A stretch of 64,000 bases of DNA from contig JACRIK010000001.1 in the NCBI GenBank assembly GCA_016235865.1, forward strand, positions 124,001 to 188,000. Direction: 5' to 3'. The position numbers were made by a program, and so were the translations under genes. This DNA comes from Planctomycetota bacterium (lineage in GTDB: Bacteria > Planctomycetota > MHYJ01 > JACQXL01). Numbering within the stretch: position 1 is the first letter of the stretch; each line of letters opens with the position of its first letter. The notes beneath the pieces are model-generated. The model had not been told where the DNA came from, did no database searches, and worked only from the letters and a program-made list of their open reading frames with translations. Positions 26,061-34,072 of the stretch are shown piece after piece.

Positions 26061-26200
26061 AAGTAATTCGTATGACTAATTCCGAGTTGAAACCATTCCT
26101 GGCCCCGTTAGAAGCGAACACAGTAGTGACCGCGTCAGCGAACAAAAGTAATAATCCTAAACCGTTGTTATGTTTACCCCGTTAGAAAGTTCTATCAATT

Positions 26201-27106
26201 ATGTTTATATTCATTAAAAGGTTTTATTATCCAGACACATATCTTTCTAACGGGGTTCACCAACCTTCAGGAACGCTTCTAACGGGGTTAGCCGCGCTGG
26301 CCGCCATACTGATGTGGAGCGTCATGGCATTGCTGACCGTCAAACTCCCGGCCGTGCCGCCATTCTTCCTGGCCGGCTCAACCCTCCTCTTGGGCGGGCT
26401 GATATCACTGCCCAAGATTCGCGCCTGGCACTGGAATACCAAATTTATACTGGTCGGTGCCGCAGCGGTCTTCCTCTACCAATTCCTGTTATTCATCGCC
26501 CTGCGCTCCTCGCCGGCCATTGAGTGCAACCTGATTAACTACCTCTGGCCGCTCCTGATAATCCTGCTGGCTCCGATATTCGACCGCCAGGTGCATTTAA
26601 GGCCGGTTCATATCCTGGGCGGGCTGCTGGGCTTTAGCGGGGCAGTCATCGCCATCTACAACCAAGCCAATGGCATTTCAACCGCCTTGTATTGGGGCTA
26701 TCTGATGGCCCTGGGCGCCGCCCTGACCTGGTCTTCCTATTCGCTCTACATGAAACGGTTTGCCAACACCTCGGCCTGGACCATGGGACCGGTCTGCATC
26801 ATCAGCGGCATATTCTCGCTCAGCGGCTCAATGATTTCCGGTGAGGTCATCAGATTGGGCCGGGTGGATATCCTGTATCTGGTTATTATCGGGCTTGGGC
26901 CGCTGGGATTATCATTCTATCTCTGGAACTATGCGATGAAAAGGGCTGACCCGCGCAAAATCGGGACGCTCTCCTACTTAGCTCCGATCCTCAGCACCAT
27001 CTGGCTGTCATTAGGCACCGGACTGCCGCTGAGTTTTGGTCTGCTCATCGCCCTGGGATTGGTCGTGTCCGGCGCGATACTGGGCCGGCGGGAGCGGAGG
27101 AATTGA
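26201..27106 (+). CDS. EamA-family drug/metabolite exporter
   Basis: Ten hydrophobic helices are arranged as two EamA halves (LAALAAILMWSVMALLTVKLP in the first, YWGYLMALGAALTWSSYSLYMKRF in the second), the DMT superfamily topology. Members export amino acids or other small metabolites; the SMKR-type spacing and GLGPLGLSFYLWNYAMKRADPRKIGTLSYLAPILSTIW recall YddG-like aromatic exporters, though this is not decisive. The first 25 or so residues overlap copies of a TCTAACGGGGTT repeat, so the true start could lie later, but no good alternative ATG precedes helix 1. No Shine-Dalgarno is visible. Confidence 0.85.
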   Translation: MFIFIKRFYYPDTYLSNGVHQPSGTLLTGLAALAAILMWSVMALLTVKLPAVPPFFLAGSTLLLGGLISLPKIRAWHWNTKFILVGAAAVFLYQFLLFIALRSSPAIECNLINYLWPLLIILLAPIFDRQVHLRPVHILGGLLGFSGAVIAIYNQANGISTALYWGYLMALGAALTWSSYSLYMKRFANTSAWTMGPVCIISGIFSLSGSMISGEVIRLGRVDILYLVIIGLGPLGLSFYLWNYAMKRADPRKIGTLSYLAPILSTIWLSLGTGLPLSFGLLIALGLVVSGAILGRRERRN

Positions 27107-27300
27107 AACCACAAATAGACACGAATTGACACAAATGGATTCGTGTTTATTCGTGTGCATTAGTGGTTGCCTTGTAGGCCGGAATCTGCGATAGGGGGGA
27201 ACCAGATTAGGACTTTAACAACGGGATTAAACTGATTTTCCGCTAAATCAGTTAAATCCTGCGGAGTCACAACGGAGTCCCGATTATTTCGGGGTTGTTA
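27107..27300. repeat. Dispersed repeats after the EamA gene
   Basis: ACCACAAATAGACACGAATT and the facing AATTCGTG..-type arms give a hairpin (27108-27168). It is followed by GGAATCTGCGATAGGGGG, which recurs at 53751, and TCCCGATTATTTCGGG (27272-27287). No gene is seen here. Confidence 0.7.
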
Positions 27301-27370
27301 GAAATTCGTATGTGTCCCCAGATTACGCTTTTTCAATCTTGGCCCCAGAGTGCATACATTCCATTCCTTA

Positions 27371-27700
27371 CATCGTTACTATCCAATCTTTATATCGTCA
27401 GCATCTAACATTTATATCGTTACCACCTAATTTTTACATCGTTACCATCAAACTTCTACATTGTCACCATCCAATTCTTACGGAGTGGCCATCAAACTTC
27501 TACATCTTCACCATCTAACATTTATATCGCTACCATTTAATTTTTACGTCGTTACCATCAAACCTCTACATGGTCACCATCCAATATTTACGGGGTGGCC
27601 ATCAAATCATTAGCTGGTTACTGTCCAATATTTACAGGGTTGCTATCAAATATTTAAATGGTTACCATCTAATTCCTACGGAGGCGCTATTAACCCTAAG
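27371..27700. repeat. Tandem array of fifteen 22-bp units
   Basis: Fifteen consecutive units of exactly 22 bp, with no indel, share the core GTTACCATCNAA followed by an AT-rich TTTA end. Units differ by 2-9 bases, and similar ones recur every fifth unit: the blocks starting at 27415 and 27525 match unit by unit (B, C, D, E), giving a 110-bp higher-order period. The same 22-bp register appears to continue, more diverged, to about 27832, where units acquire GGGTAT as in the array at 5615-6670. Confidence 0.88.
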
Positions 27701-27831
27701 AAGCGACACTATCCTGGGTTATTCCAGTAGGGGGGATACCCTACCCCCCACCGGCTAAGGATTGACCATAGTGTAACCCTAATATTATCAATATGTTAAA
27801 ATTAGGGTATCATGAAAATACCTGTTGAAAC

Positions 27832-27889
27832 CTAAACTTTTCACATTTTGATTATGCCGAAATATTGATTTTTACACTGAAAAGTTTAG
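27832..27889. repeat. 12-bp perfect inverted repeat before the HTH gene
   Basis: CTAAACTTTTCA (27832-27843) and TGAAAAGTTTAG (27878-27889) flank 34 bp and end ten bases before the ATG at 27899. They could be a terminal inverted repeat relic, an operator, or an RNA hairpin. No partner copy was found on the far side of the gene. Confidence 0.6.
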
Positions 27890-27898
27890 TATTCATCT

Positions 27899-28171
27899 AT
27901 GGCACGAAAACCGTCTTTTATCAGTGTTAACCCCGAGGAGATTGAGCAGGTCCGGCGTTTCTTAAATGCTTCCTTATACTGCGACCGTAAAGCAAGGAAA
28001 CTTAAGGGGCATCGCCGTCGCCATCGGGCACAGATAGTGTATTTTTCATTATTGGGCCGGACCGTTTCCTGGATTGCCCATGAATTCAAGGTCAGCCAAC
28101 AAACCGTCTGGAAATGGCGCCAGATATATAAGCAGCAGGGAATTGAAGGATTAAAGGGCCGGCATAATTAG
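27899..28171 (+). CDS. Short HTH protein, N-terminal part of an IS630-like transposase
   Basis: The 90 residues match the layout of the DNA-binding N-terminus of IS630/homeodomain-like transposases: EEIEQVRRFLNAS, a basic RKLKGHRRRHRAQIVYF stretch, then VSWIAHEFKVSQQTVWKWRQIYKQQGIEGLKGR. No DDE catalytic domain follows; a TAG ends the frame after GRHN. It is either a truncated transposase or a domesticated DNA-binding protein. The ATG has no obvious Shine-Dalgarno. A 12-bp inverted repeat and the 22-bp array lie directly upstream, and a minus-strand gene fragment directly downstream. Confidence 0.7.
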   Translation: MARKPSFISVNPEEIEQVRRFLNASLYCDRKARKLKGHRRRHRAQIVYFSLLGRTVSWIAHEFKVSQQTVWKWRQIYKQQGIEGLKGRHN

Positions 28172-28172
28172 T

Positions 28173-28226
28173 TTATTTATTCTCCTGGGCCTTTTCTATC
28201 TCCTCCCACGGCACGCCGGGGTTATT
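28173..28226 (-). pseudogene. Remnant of a gene 3' end (GVPWEEIEKAQENK)
   Basis: The minus strand reads NNPGVPWEEIEKAQENK then TAA. This resembles the C-terminus of the HEAT gene at 63749 (LGVPAEEIEQAKQK and stop), also at DNA level. Nothing upstream continues the frame sensibly, since the promoter of the next gene pair begins at 28229. It is probably a severed tail; short length limits certainty. Confidence 0.5.
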
Positions 28227-28228
28227 TC

Positions 28229-28257
28229 TTGACAGGGCCGGAGCTAAATGGTATAAT
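28229..28257 (+). promoter_or_regulatory. Perfect consensus promoter of the nucleotidyltransferase pair
   Basis: TTGACA (28229-28234), 17 bp, TATAAT (28252-28257). The start falls at about 28264, the A of the ATG chosen for the first gene, so the mRNA is leaderless. Confidence 0.85.
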
Positions 28258-28263
28258 ATGTCA

Positions 28264-28467
28264 ATGAAAAAGATGTGGATAAGGGTAGCCCATTCTTTCC
28301 GCCAGGCTGAGAAGTTTGACCGCCAATATTACCAGTCCATGTCGCCGGAAGAGCGGCTTTCAACGGTCCAGTTCCTGCGCGAGAGCCTGGCTCAGTTCAG
28401 CCAGAAAGGCCAACATGCATATCGAAAAGGATTACGAAGAGTTATTAAAGTTGTTAAACCGGCATAA
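28264..28467 (+). CDS. Small partner protein of the nucleotidyltransferase (putative antitoxin)
   Basis: A 67-aa charged protein (KMWIRVAHSFRQAEKFD, then YYQSMSPEERLSTVQFLRE) with a basic end (GLRRVIKVVKPA). Small proteins of this pattern are regularly found directly before DUF6036-type nucleotidyltransferases, overlapping them, which suggests a two-gene toxin-antitoxin or abortive infection unit. Which one is toxic cannot be read here. The ATG at 28264 is favoured over 28258 because transcription should start on it. Its 3' end overlaps the next gene by 53 bp in another frame. Confidence 0.7.
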   Translation: MKKMWIRVAHSFRQAEKFDRQYYQSMSPEERLSTVQFLRESLAQFSQKGQHAYRKGLRRVIKVVKPA

Positions 28468-28864
28468 GGTCCGCTACTGCGTGGTCGGAGCTTTTGCCGT
28501 GGCTTTTTACAGCCGCCCGCGCTACACCAAGGATATGGATATCCTGGTCGAGCCGTCCAGCGCCAACGCCCGTAAGGTTATCCGGGCTCTGAAGGATTTC
28601 GGATTTAAGCGCCTGCCGATGGATGAAACAGAGTTGGCTAAGCCGGGCCAGATTGTCCAGCTGGGCTACGAACCGGTCCGGGTGGATATCATCACTTCCA
28701 TCGAAGGGTGCGAATTCGGCCAGGTCTGGAAGAACCGGGCGACCGGCCGATACGGCAAGCAGAAGATTTATTTCATCGGACTGAAGGAATTGCTCAAGAA
28801 CAAGAAGGCCCTGAACCGCCCGCAGGATAAAATGGATTTAGACAACCTGTCCAAAGACCGCTAA
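28415..28864 (+). CDS. Minimal nucleotidyltransferase (DUF6036/AbiEii-like)
   Basis: A 149-aa protein of the DNA polymerase beta nucleotidyltransferase superfamily: YCVVGAFAVAFYSRPRYTKDMDILVE holds the G-A/S and Asp-x-Asp pattern (DMDIL), and a later VRVDIITSIEG supplies the third acidic residue. The C-terminal LKELLKNKKALNRPQDKMDLDNL is typical of the family. Such proteins act in toxin-antitoxin modules (MNT, AbiEii) by adding nucleotides to proteins or tRNA. It overlaps the small upstream gene, and dispersed repeats follow it. Confidence 0.82.
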   Translation: MHIEKDYEELLKLLNRHKVRYCVVGAFAVAFYSRPRYTKDMDILVEPSSANARKVIRALKDFGFKRLPMDETELAKPGQIVQLGYEPVRVDIITSIEGCEFGQVWKNRATGRYGKQKIYFIGLKELLKNKKALNRPQDKMDLDNLSKDR

Positions 28865-28959
28865 CTGCCGAAAACCTTTCCGCGGCGCAAATCATAGAGT
28901 CCCCATCAGATTAACCACTGCACTAAGCGCAGCGTGACCACCGCAGTGACCGTGAAGTG

Positions 28960-29075
28960 AATACGAAGGCACAACCCCCGGCCCCCTTTTCTAAGGGGAA
29001 GTGGCCAATAAATTCCCCCTTACGAAAGGGGGATAAAGGGGGTTGTTTCCTCTTTGTGTCTTTGTGGTGAAGATT
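28960..29075. repeat. Dispersed CCCCCTT/AAGGGGG and TTTGTGGTGAAGATT repeats
   Basis: ACAACCCCC...CCCCTTTTCTAAGGGG and CCCCCTTACGAAAGGGGG...GGGGTTGT form an inverted element like those at 14826 and 62557. It is followed by CTTTGTGTCTTTGTGGTGAAG, shared with 63728. Confidence 0.75.
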
Positions 29076-29079
29076 CGTC

Positions 29080-29604
29080 TTAATTATTAATGATAAGAGT
29101 AGTTTCTAACTTATTCCACGGATTCCGGCTGGAATCTTTCTTAGGCCTATGATATTTGATTATTATTTTGTCACCCTTTTTTGCGGCTCTAATTAATCCG
29201 GCTAATTGTTGTGCGGATTTTATTGGTTCTTTATTCCAATCATTAACAACATCTCCTTTTTGCAGTCCAGCCCGTTCAGCCGGGCTACCCTCTTTCACTC
29301 GGCTGATAAAAAAACCATGAGCATTTTTACCGCTCACTATAGAACGCAAAGCGTATGATTTAACGAGAGATAGTTGGATACCGATTGCATTTTCTATTTC
29401 TTCGCAGCATTCTTTTTCTTGTTGATAAGAGGAAATGCCATCGGATAAGATTTGACGGATTATTTTTTCCTCGATAGACGAATTAGACTCTGAATCTTGG
29501 AAGAATTCTGGATGCCAGTTTAGGTTACTATACCAGTGCATAATCCCGGCGGCGGTAAGCAGGGCGGCCAGGATGCCGATTACGATTAATAGGGCGCGGG
29601 TCAT
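29080..29604 (-). CDS. Membrane-anchored PDZ protein
   Basis: An N-terminal hydrophobic helix (TRALLIVIGILAALLTAAGIM) is followed by a helical linker and one PDZ domain (HGFFISRVKEGSPAERAGLQKGDVV, then IKSAQQLAGLIRAAKKGDKIIIKY). No protease domain is present, so it is an adaptor or scaffold in the periplasm. The N-terminal signature LLIVIGI-AAL-TAAGIMH is nearly the same as in the HEAT proteins encoded at 29608 and 11338, suggesting a shared targeting segment copied between genes. Its ATG follows the HEAT gene stop by 3 bp, so the two are co-expressed. Confidence 0.85.
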   Translation of the reverse strand: MTRALLIVIGILAALLTAAGIMHWYSNLNWHPEFFQDSESNSSIEEKIIRQILSDGISSYQQEKECCEEIENAIGIQLSLVKSYALRSIVSGKNAHGFFISRVKEGSPAERAGLQKGDVVNDWNKEPIKSAQQLAGLIRAAKKGDKIIIKYHRPKKDSSRNPWNKLETTLIINN

Positions 29605-29607
29605 ATT

Positions 29608-31440
29608 CTATTTACCTTCTTTATTTTTGAAGTTGGTGACTTCTACCAGCCAAAAGGTGTCAGTCAAAAATATTCCCTCTTGGTTGACAGTGGTTTTGGT
29701 ATTGTCGGGCTGCAGGACGAGTATTGTATTGTTCATCAGTCGTGTCTTGACCTGCATACTGGTCTTTCGGGCGGAGTCCCAGGTATCTGAGATTTTAACA
29801 GACAGGAATATGGTCGATTTTTCAGCCGGCTGGACCAGGAATGACGCCCGGCGTCTTTTTTCCGTGCCATCCTTTTCGACCTCGCCGAGAGAACATGTTC
29901 CCGGTTGGCCGTCAACCAGGAGTAAGCTGGGCAGCAGGGCCACCCGGGCTTTGTATTTGCTTTCGAGGGTAGCCAGCGCCTCATCCAGTTTTTTATTGTC
30001 GCATTCGGCCTGTATCTTTATCGGGGTTTCCGGGGCGCCCAGGATTATCGCGGCCGTTTTTATCTGGTATTGGATGGGCGGTTTGTCCTCGGCATATATT
30101 ATTTTCTGCACTTCTTCCAAAACCTGAGGAGTATCGCAGATGATTATTCTGTTTTTGTACCGGTCAGACTCAAGCGTGATGGTTCCTTCCTTTGATTTTA
30201 TGGCATTGAGCCGGTCAATAAAATCCCGGACCATTTTCGGCCTGAGGGATTGGAAATCAGGGTTATCCTGCTTGTCGTCTACGTCAGCCAGCAGAATGTA
30301 ATTAAGCTGAAAGACCTTTGTTTGCAGGTTCTCTTCAATTTCCGCTTCTATCACGCCGAAGTCGCGCAGGACTTCTTCAGCCGCTTTACGCACCTTGTCT
30401 TTAGGGTCCGATAACAGTCTTTTTATGTCCGGAATCGCCTCTTCGGACTTATTAAGCGCCCAAATAGCTGAGAAGCGCACCTCTTCGTCAGGGTCGGCTA
30501 ACAATTTGATTATGGCCGGCGCGTTTTCACGGGTAGCATATAATTCATCCAGCGTGTCAACTGCCGTGCAACGCACCTGGGCGTCTGAATCTGATAACAA
30601 TCCGGTTATTGCGGGTATGGCTTCCCTGGCTCTTAACAACTTAAGCGCGTAAACCGAAGAATTGCGCACCTCGGCATCCGGGTCTGAAAGCAGCCGGATG
30701 AGCGGCGGGATTGCCTTTTCAGCCTGCCAGAAGCCGAGGATATCAGCCGCGGCGCCGCGCGTTTCGCTGGCCGGATGGGACAGGAACCCGATGACCTGTT
30801 TTATGGCTTCCCGGCTTTTCAATTCCCTAAGCGCCTTAACGGTAACATAAACTTCATCGGGACTGCCATTGTATAGCTTGTCCGCCAGTTCGATTACCTG
30901 TTCCGACGTTACCTTTTCTGTTGCGGGCTCCGGGATTCCTTCGGCCGGCCGGCCGGTGGTCATGAAGAGCGTTTCCTGGAATTCGCAACATTCAATCATG
31001 AAGTTATTGTCTTCATAATCCGTCATCCGGAATTTCTTTTCTTTTATTATTTCATCCAGCCATTCTCCTTCGTAACCCGGCATGCCATATTCAAATGAAA
31101 CCTGGCATTTGTGAATCTGGTCGACCTTGGCGCCGTCCGGGAATTGTTTCAGGCCGGCGATGAATTGCCTGAAGTCGCCGGTGACGGTGATGGTCCAGGA
31201 CGGGCGGTTGTAGAGATAGAATTCGGGCTCGGTTTGTCCGAGATAATTTAACAGGAATCCGTAGTCATTAGGCAAATAGACGGTCTTCTGTTGTTCCAGG
31301 CCCGGAAAGCCCCGGCCTTCAGTCCGGCTCAGAATCATAATTGGCAGTTTGATGCTCTGGATTTGGTTGTGTTGCATAATCCCGGCGGCGGAAACGAGGG
31401 CACAGAATATTCCGATGAGAACCAAAATGGTTCTATTCAT
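29608..31440 (-). CDS. Anchored HEAT-repeat protein with secretin-like C-terminal region
   Basis: After the N-terminal anchor (NRTILVLIGIFCALVSAAGIMQ) comes an unassigned domain to about residue 190. About six HEAT repeats follow (residues 195-345: SREAIKQVIGFLSHPASETRGAA, KAIPPLIRLLSDPDAEVRNSS and others). The last roughly 260 residues contain EVQKIIYAEDKPPIQYQIKTAAII followed by KARVALLPSLLLVDGQPGTCSLGEV and a beta-rich end, which resembles the N-domain/secretin core of GspD-type proteins (the P-LL-VDGQPG segment). That assignment is tentative. GGAGG precedes the ATG. Unit with the PDZ gene. Confidence 0.8.
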   Translation of the reverse strand: MNRTILVLIGIFCALVSAAGIMQHNQIQSIKLPIMILSRTEGRGFPGLEQQKTVYLPNDYGFLLNYLGQTEPEFYLYNRPSWTITVTGDFRQFIAGLKQFPDGAKVDQIHKCQVSFEYGMPGYEGEWLDEIIKEKKFRMTDYEDNNFMIECCEFQETLFMTTGRPAEGIPEPATEKVTSEQVIELADKLYNGSPDEVYVTVKALRELKSREAIKQVIGFLSHPASETRGAAADILGFWQAEKAIPPLIRLLSDPDAEVRNSSVYALKLLRAREAIPAITGLLSDSDAQVRCTAVDTLDELYATRENAPAIIKLLADPDEEVRFSAIWALNKSEEAIPDIKRLLSDPKDKVRKAAEEVLRDFGVIEAEIEENLQTKVFQLNYILLADVDDKQDNPDFQSLRPKMVRDFIDRLNAIKSKEGTITLESDRYKNRIIICDTPQVLEEVQKIIYAEDKPPIQYQIKTAAIILGAPETPIKIQAECDNKKLDEALATLESKYKARVALLPSLLLVDGQPGTCSLGEVEKDGTEKRRRASFLVQPAEKSTIFLSVKISDTWDSARKTSMQVKTRLMNNTILVLQPDNTKTTVNQEGIFLTDTFWLVEVTNFKNKEGK

Positions 31441-31556
31441 AAGGTAACCCCTCCGTCCCTGTGGGACTACGGGATAAGAGGCTATACGTCACTGCGTTCC
31501 TATAGCCCCTAAGCCCGATTACGATTAATATAGTGCGATTCATAAAATACAATATA

Positions 31557-31616
31557 ACCACAGATTTCACCGATTACACTGATTAGCGTATTAAAATCTG
31601 CGTAATCTGTGGTCTA
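31557..31616. repeat. Dispersed ACCACAGATT...AATCTGTGGT inverted repeat
   Basis: ACCACAGATTTCACCGATTA faces AATCTGCGTAATCTGTGG. A half-copy (ACCACAGATTCCTCAGATTA) lies at 12787-12815. Intergenic. Confidence 0.8.
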
Positions 31617-31690
31617 TTTCCCCTCCCTGGCCTTAGGAATTTCGCTGTCGCTGGCGCTATCGCGGTCTCTGCGGAGTTTTCCGTGCGCTC

Positions 31691-32950
31691 CTATCGGTGC
31701 TCCGTTTCTCTGCGGAGTTCCAAGACCAGGGTGAGCTTTTTGGTGTCCTTGCCCCGTTGGACCGTGATTTCCACCTTGTCGCCGGCCTTCTTATTACCCA
31801 ATGCGCATTTCAGGTCAACCATATCAGCTATCAGCTGATTGTCCACCATGATAATCACGTCGTCCTTCTGCAGTCCGGCCTTGGCCGCCGGGCCGCCGGC
31901 TACCGCTTCCACCACGGTCAGGCCTTTGGTGTCCGCCTTGGGCTCCGCTAATTGCACGCCCATCAGCGGCCGCACTTCGTCTATCTTCAGGATTTTGGTA
32001 AAACACAGGTAATCAGCCGGATTGTTGCCATAGCCCTCCAGCACATCCATTACGCCGCCTGGGCTGGTCTCAACACACAGGATGGAGGAGTAATTCAGCC
32101 CGGTGCGCCATTTGGCCCGGGCCGGTATGCCGAATCGGTAGATGATATGACCGCCACCCACCACGACCACTTCATGCCCGTTGGCCGCGTCTGGACCCAG
32201 CGCGCGGAAGAAACCGGCTACGGAATCGGCCATGGTGTCCTCCCAGATGCACTGGGATTCGTAGAAGTTCTCAAAGTTCATGCCCATGCCGCTGTGCGCC
32301 TTGAATCGTTCGGTGATGTAATCGCGGTGATTCTTGTCCGCGGTATCAATCTTTTCCGGCAGGAGTTTACGCTCCTCGGCGGTGAGCGACTTCAGACCGT
32401 TGCGTGCCACCTTACGGCTTATTTCAGCCGGCGCGTTCATGGCCACCACCTTGAAACCATTAGTCCGGGCCAGGTTGACCATGGGCTGATACATGGACCA
32501 GTCAAAGCTCCAGCGGGTGTAATACTCGGTCTTGCGGAGCAGTTCCGGCTCGCTTATCTTTCCGGCCGTGTAGTCATCCAGGAATGACTGGTAGGGGCGC
32601 TGGAACATCTCCATGGCGAGGGCGATTTTGCGGGTCTGGCCGTTTTTGTCAACGACCGCGCGCAACACCTTTTCCTGCATCTGGTGGTGCAGGACGTTGT
32701 CGTGCGTCTCGCCTACATAAATAATGTTGCTCTTGATGGCCTCGGCGATCATCTCGTCAAAGGAGACGAACTTCTTTTTCGCCACGCTGTAGATATTGCC
32801 AATCAGTTTCTCAGTCGGCATTTCTTTGAGGTCCCTTAACTCTATGGGTGACGATGGCGGCGGGGGTATGACCGGCGGCGCGGCCCAAATATTCTGAATT
32901 ACCAGTGCGCTAACGGCGGCTAATCCAAATAACCACATCTTCTTTTTCAT
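31691..32950 (-). CDS. ChaN-family haem-binding-like protein with PDZ domain
   Basis: A signal peptide (KKKMWLFGLAAVSALVIQNIWA) leads to a ChaN/Tiki-like domain: NIIYVGETHDNVLHHQMQ, LAMEMFQRPYQSFLDDYTAG, WSFDWSMYQPMVNLAR and the later VVVGGGHIIYRFGIP. ChaN proteins bind haem or are metalloproteases of the EreA/TIKI clan; the GETH...D and GGGH residues are present. A PDZ domain closes the protein (GLTVVEAVAGGPAAKAGLQKDDVIIMVD). AAAGGAG stands before the ATG. It lies 48 bp downstream of the DUF1080-like operon and may be its last member. Confidence 0.88.
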   Translation of the reverse strand: MKKKMWLFGLAAVSALVIQNIWAAPPVIPPPPSSPIELRDLKEMPTEKLIGNIYSVAKKKFVSFDEMIAEAIKSNIIYVGETHDNVLHHQMQEKVLRAVVDKNGQTRKIALAMEMFQRPYQSFLDDYTAGKISEPELLRKTEYYTRWSFDWSMYQPMVNLARTNGFKVVAMNAPAEISRKVARNGLKSLTAEERKLLPEKIDTADKNHRDYITERFKAHSGMGMNFENFYESQCIWEDTMADSVAGFFRALGPDAANGHEVVVVGGGHIIYRFGIPARAKWRTGLNYSSILCVETSPGGVMDVLEGYGNNPADYLCFTKILKIDEVRPLMGVQLAEPKADTKGLTVVEAVAGGPAAKAGLQKDDVIIMVDNQLIADMVDLKCALGNKKAGDKVEITVQRGKDTKKLTLVLELRRETEHR

Positions 32951-32998
32951 TCATTCATCTCCTTTATAGCAGTGAACATGATATTTATTTAATATTTG

Positions 32999-34072
32999 CT
33001 ACTTTGCCTCAGGTCTTTCCAGTGGGCCAAGCACGATGCTCTCAAACTGAATCCGACCGCCTTTAACCGAAAACCCGATGGCCGGAGCTTCTTTAATGCC
33101 ATTCATCCAGGTAAGTCCTTCGCTCACCGACTTTCCGTTGATGTTAAAAGTGCAGAACTTCTCATCCCGGCTCATTTTTATCTGGTTCGCGCCCGGACGC
33201 AACATTGCCTTAGGGATGGTGTAGACGCCGGCAAACTGGTATTTGCCGAGGTCGGTCATGCCCTTGGTAAAACTAAGTTCCAGGTTGATGGTCTTGGAGT
33301 TTTTGGCATCTATAAAGAATTTAAGGGTAAGCGAAAACTCCTCGGGCGGCGTGCCTTTCCATTTTATGGAAGCGGCTTTGGATGTTTCGGGCTGGGCCAC
33401 GAGCTGCCCTTGGGTTATTTTCCAGCAGTCCGGCGGGCCGACCTCCCAGTTGCTGAGGTCTTTGCCGTTAAAGAGGTACTGCGGGCGGACCAGGGCGTTT
33501 TTCTTGCGCTCTTTTTCCTTCCGGCTATCGACCACGGACTGGTCTATCTTTGCGGAGAGCTCCCGGGCCGGTTTGTTCGCCGGGTCAATCTTGAAAATGC
33601 TTTCGGTAATCGTATAGGTGAATCGCTGGTATTTCTTATTGAGGCATTCGCCGCCTAATGCCAATAATCCCGAAATATGGTTGTTTTTTATCCTGGCAAA
33701 CCGGGTTCCATTCAGGTCAACTCTTTCCAGCGAGCGGGAAACAGAGCCGAGTAATTCATCCTCATCCCTGGTCCGGGCCGGGTTTTCCGAGAGCGATTTC
33801 ATAGCCAGCCGGTAATTGCGCACGGCTCGCTTATCGTTTTTAAGTTTCTCATAACAATCGCCCAGGCGAAAGCGGGCGGCCGGAAAGTCCTTGCGGTAGG
33901 AAAGCGCCTTAGTGAACTTCTCCGCGGCCTCGTCGTTCTTACCCTGTTTAGACAGCGATAACCATGATTGGTAATAGACCTCGGATAATTCATTGTTGTC
34001 GGCCGGAATAACGGTGTTACAGATTGCGAATAAAAGTGCCAGGACAGCCGGTAATATTTTGCGGTCCATCAT
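32999..34072 (-). CDS. TPR plus DUF1080-like secreted protein, fifth of the run
   Basis: Signal peptide (RKILPAVLALLFAICNTVIPA), then TPRs (SEVYYQSWLSLSKQGKNDEAAEKFTKALSYRKDFPAARF in pieces), a helical linker, and one DUF1080-like/laminin-G-type sandwich starting YLFNGKDLSNWEVGPPDCW. DUF1080 domains are glycoside-binding or 3-keto-disaccharide hydrolase folds; catalytic residues cannot be judged here. The gene overlaps the preceding one by 4 bp (ATGA) and closes a series of five similar genes read from 39429. Confidence 0.85.
   Translation of the reverse strand: MMDRKILPAVLALLFAICNTVIPADNNELSEVYYQSWLSLSKQGKNDEAAEKFTKALSYRKDFPAARFRLGDCYEKLKNDKRAVRNYRLAMKSLSENPARTRDEDELLGSVSRSLERVDLNGTRFARIKNNHISGLLALGGECLNKKYQRFTYTITESIFKIDPANKPARELSAKIDQSVVDSRKEKERKKNALVRPQYLFNGKDLSNWEVGPPDCWKITQGQLVAQPETSKAASIKWKGTPPEEFSLTLKFFIDAKNSKTINLELSFTKGMTDLGKYQFAGVYTIPKAMLRPGANQIKMSRDEKFCTFNINGKSVSEGLTWMNGIKEAPAIGFSVKGGRIQFESIVLGPLERPEAK

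Noticed and set aside
25912-26145. 77-codon minus-strand frame
   Set aside because: It lies within the dispersed CATTCCCGCG element, whose palindromes explain the sequence.
27371-27700. CRISPR array
   Set aside because: Units are contiguous with no spacers between identical repeats, and no cas gene is present.
27312-27758. Short plus-strand frames in the second 22-bp array
   Set aside because: Repeat-derived, and a 22-bp unit cannot hold one frame.
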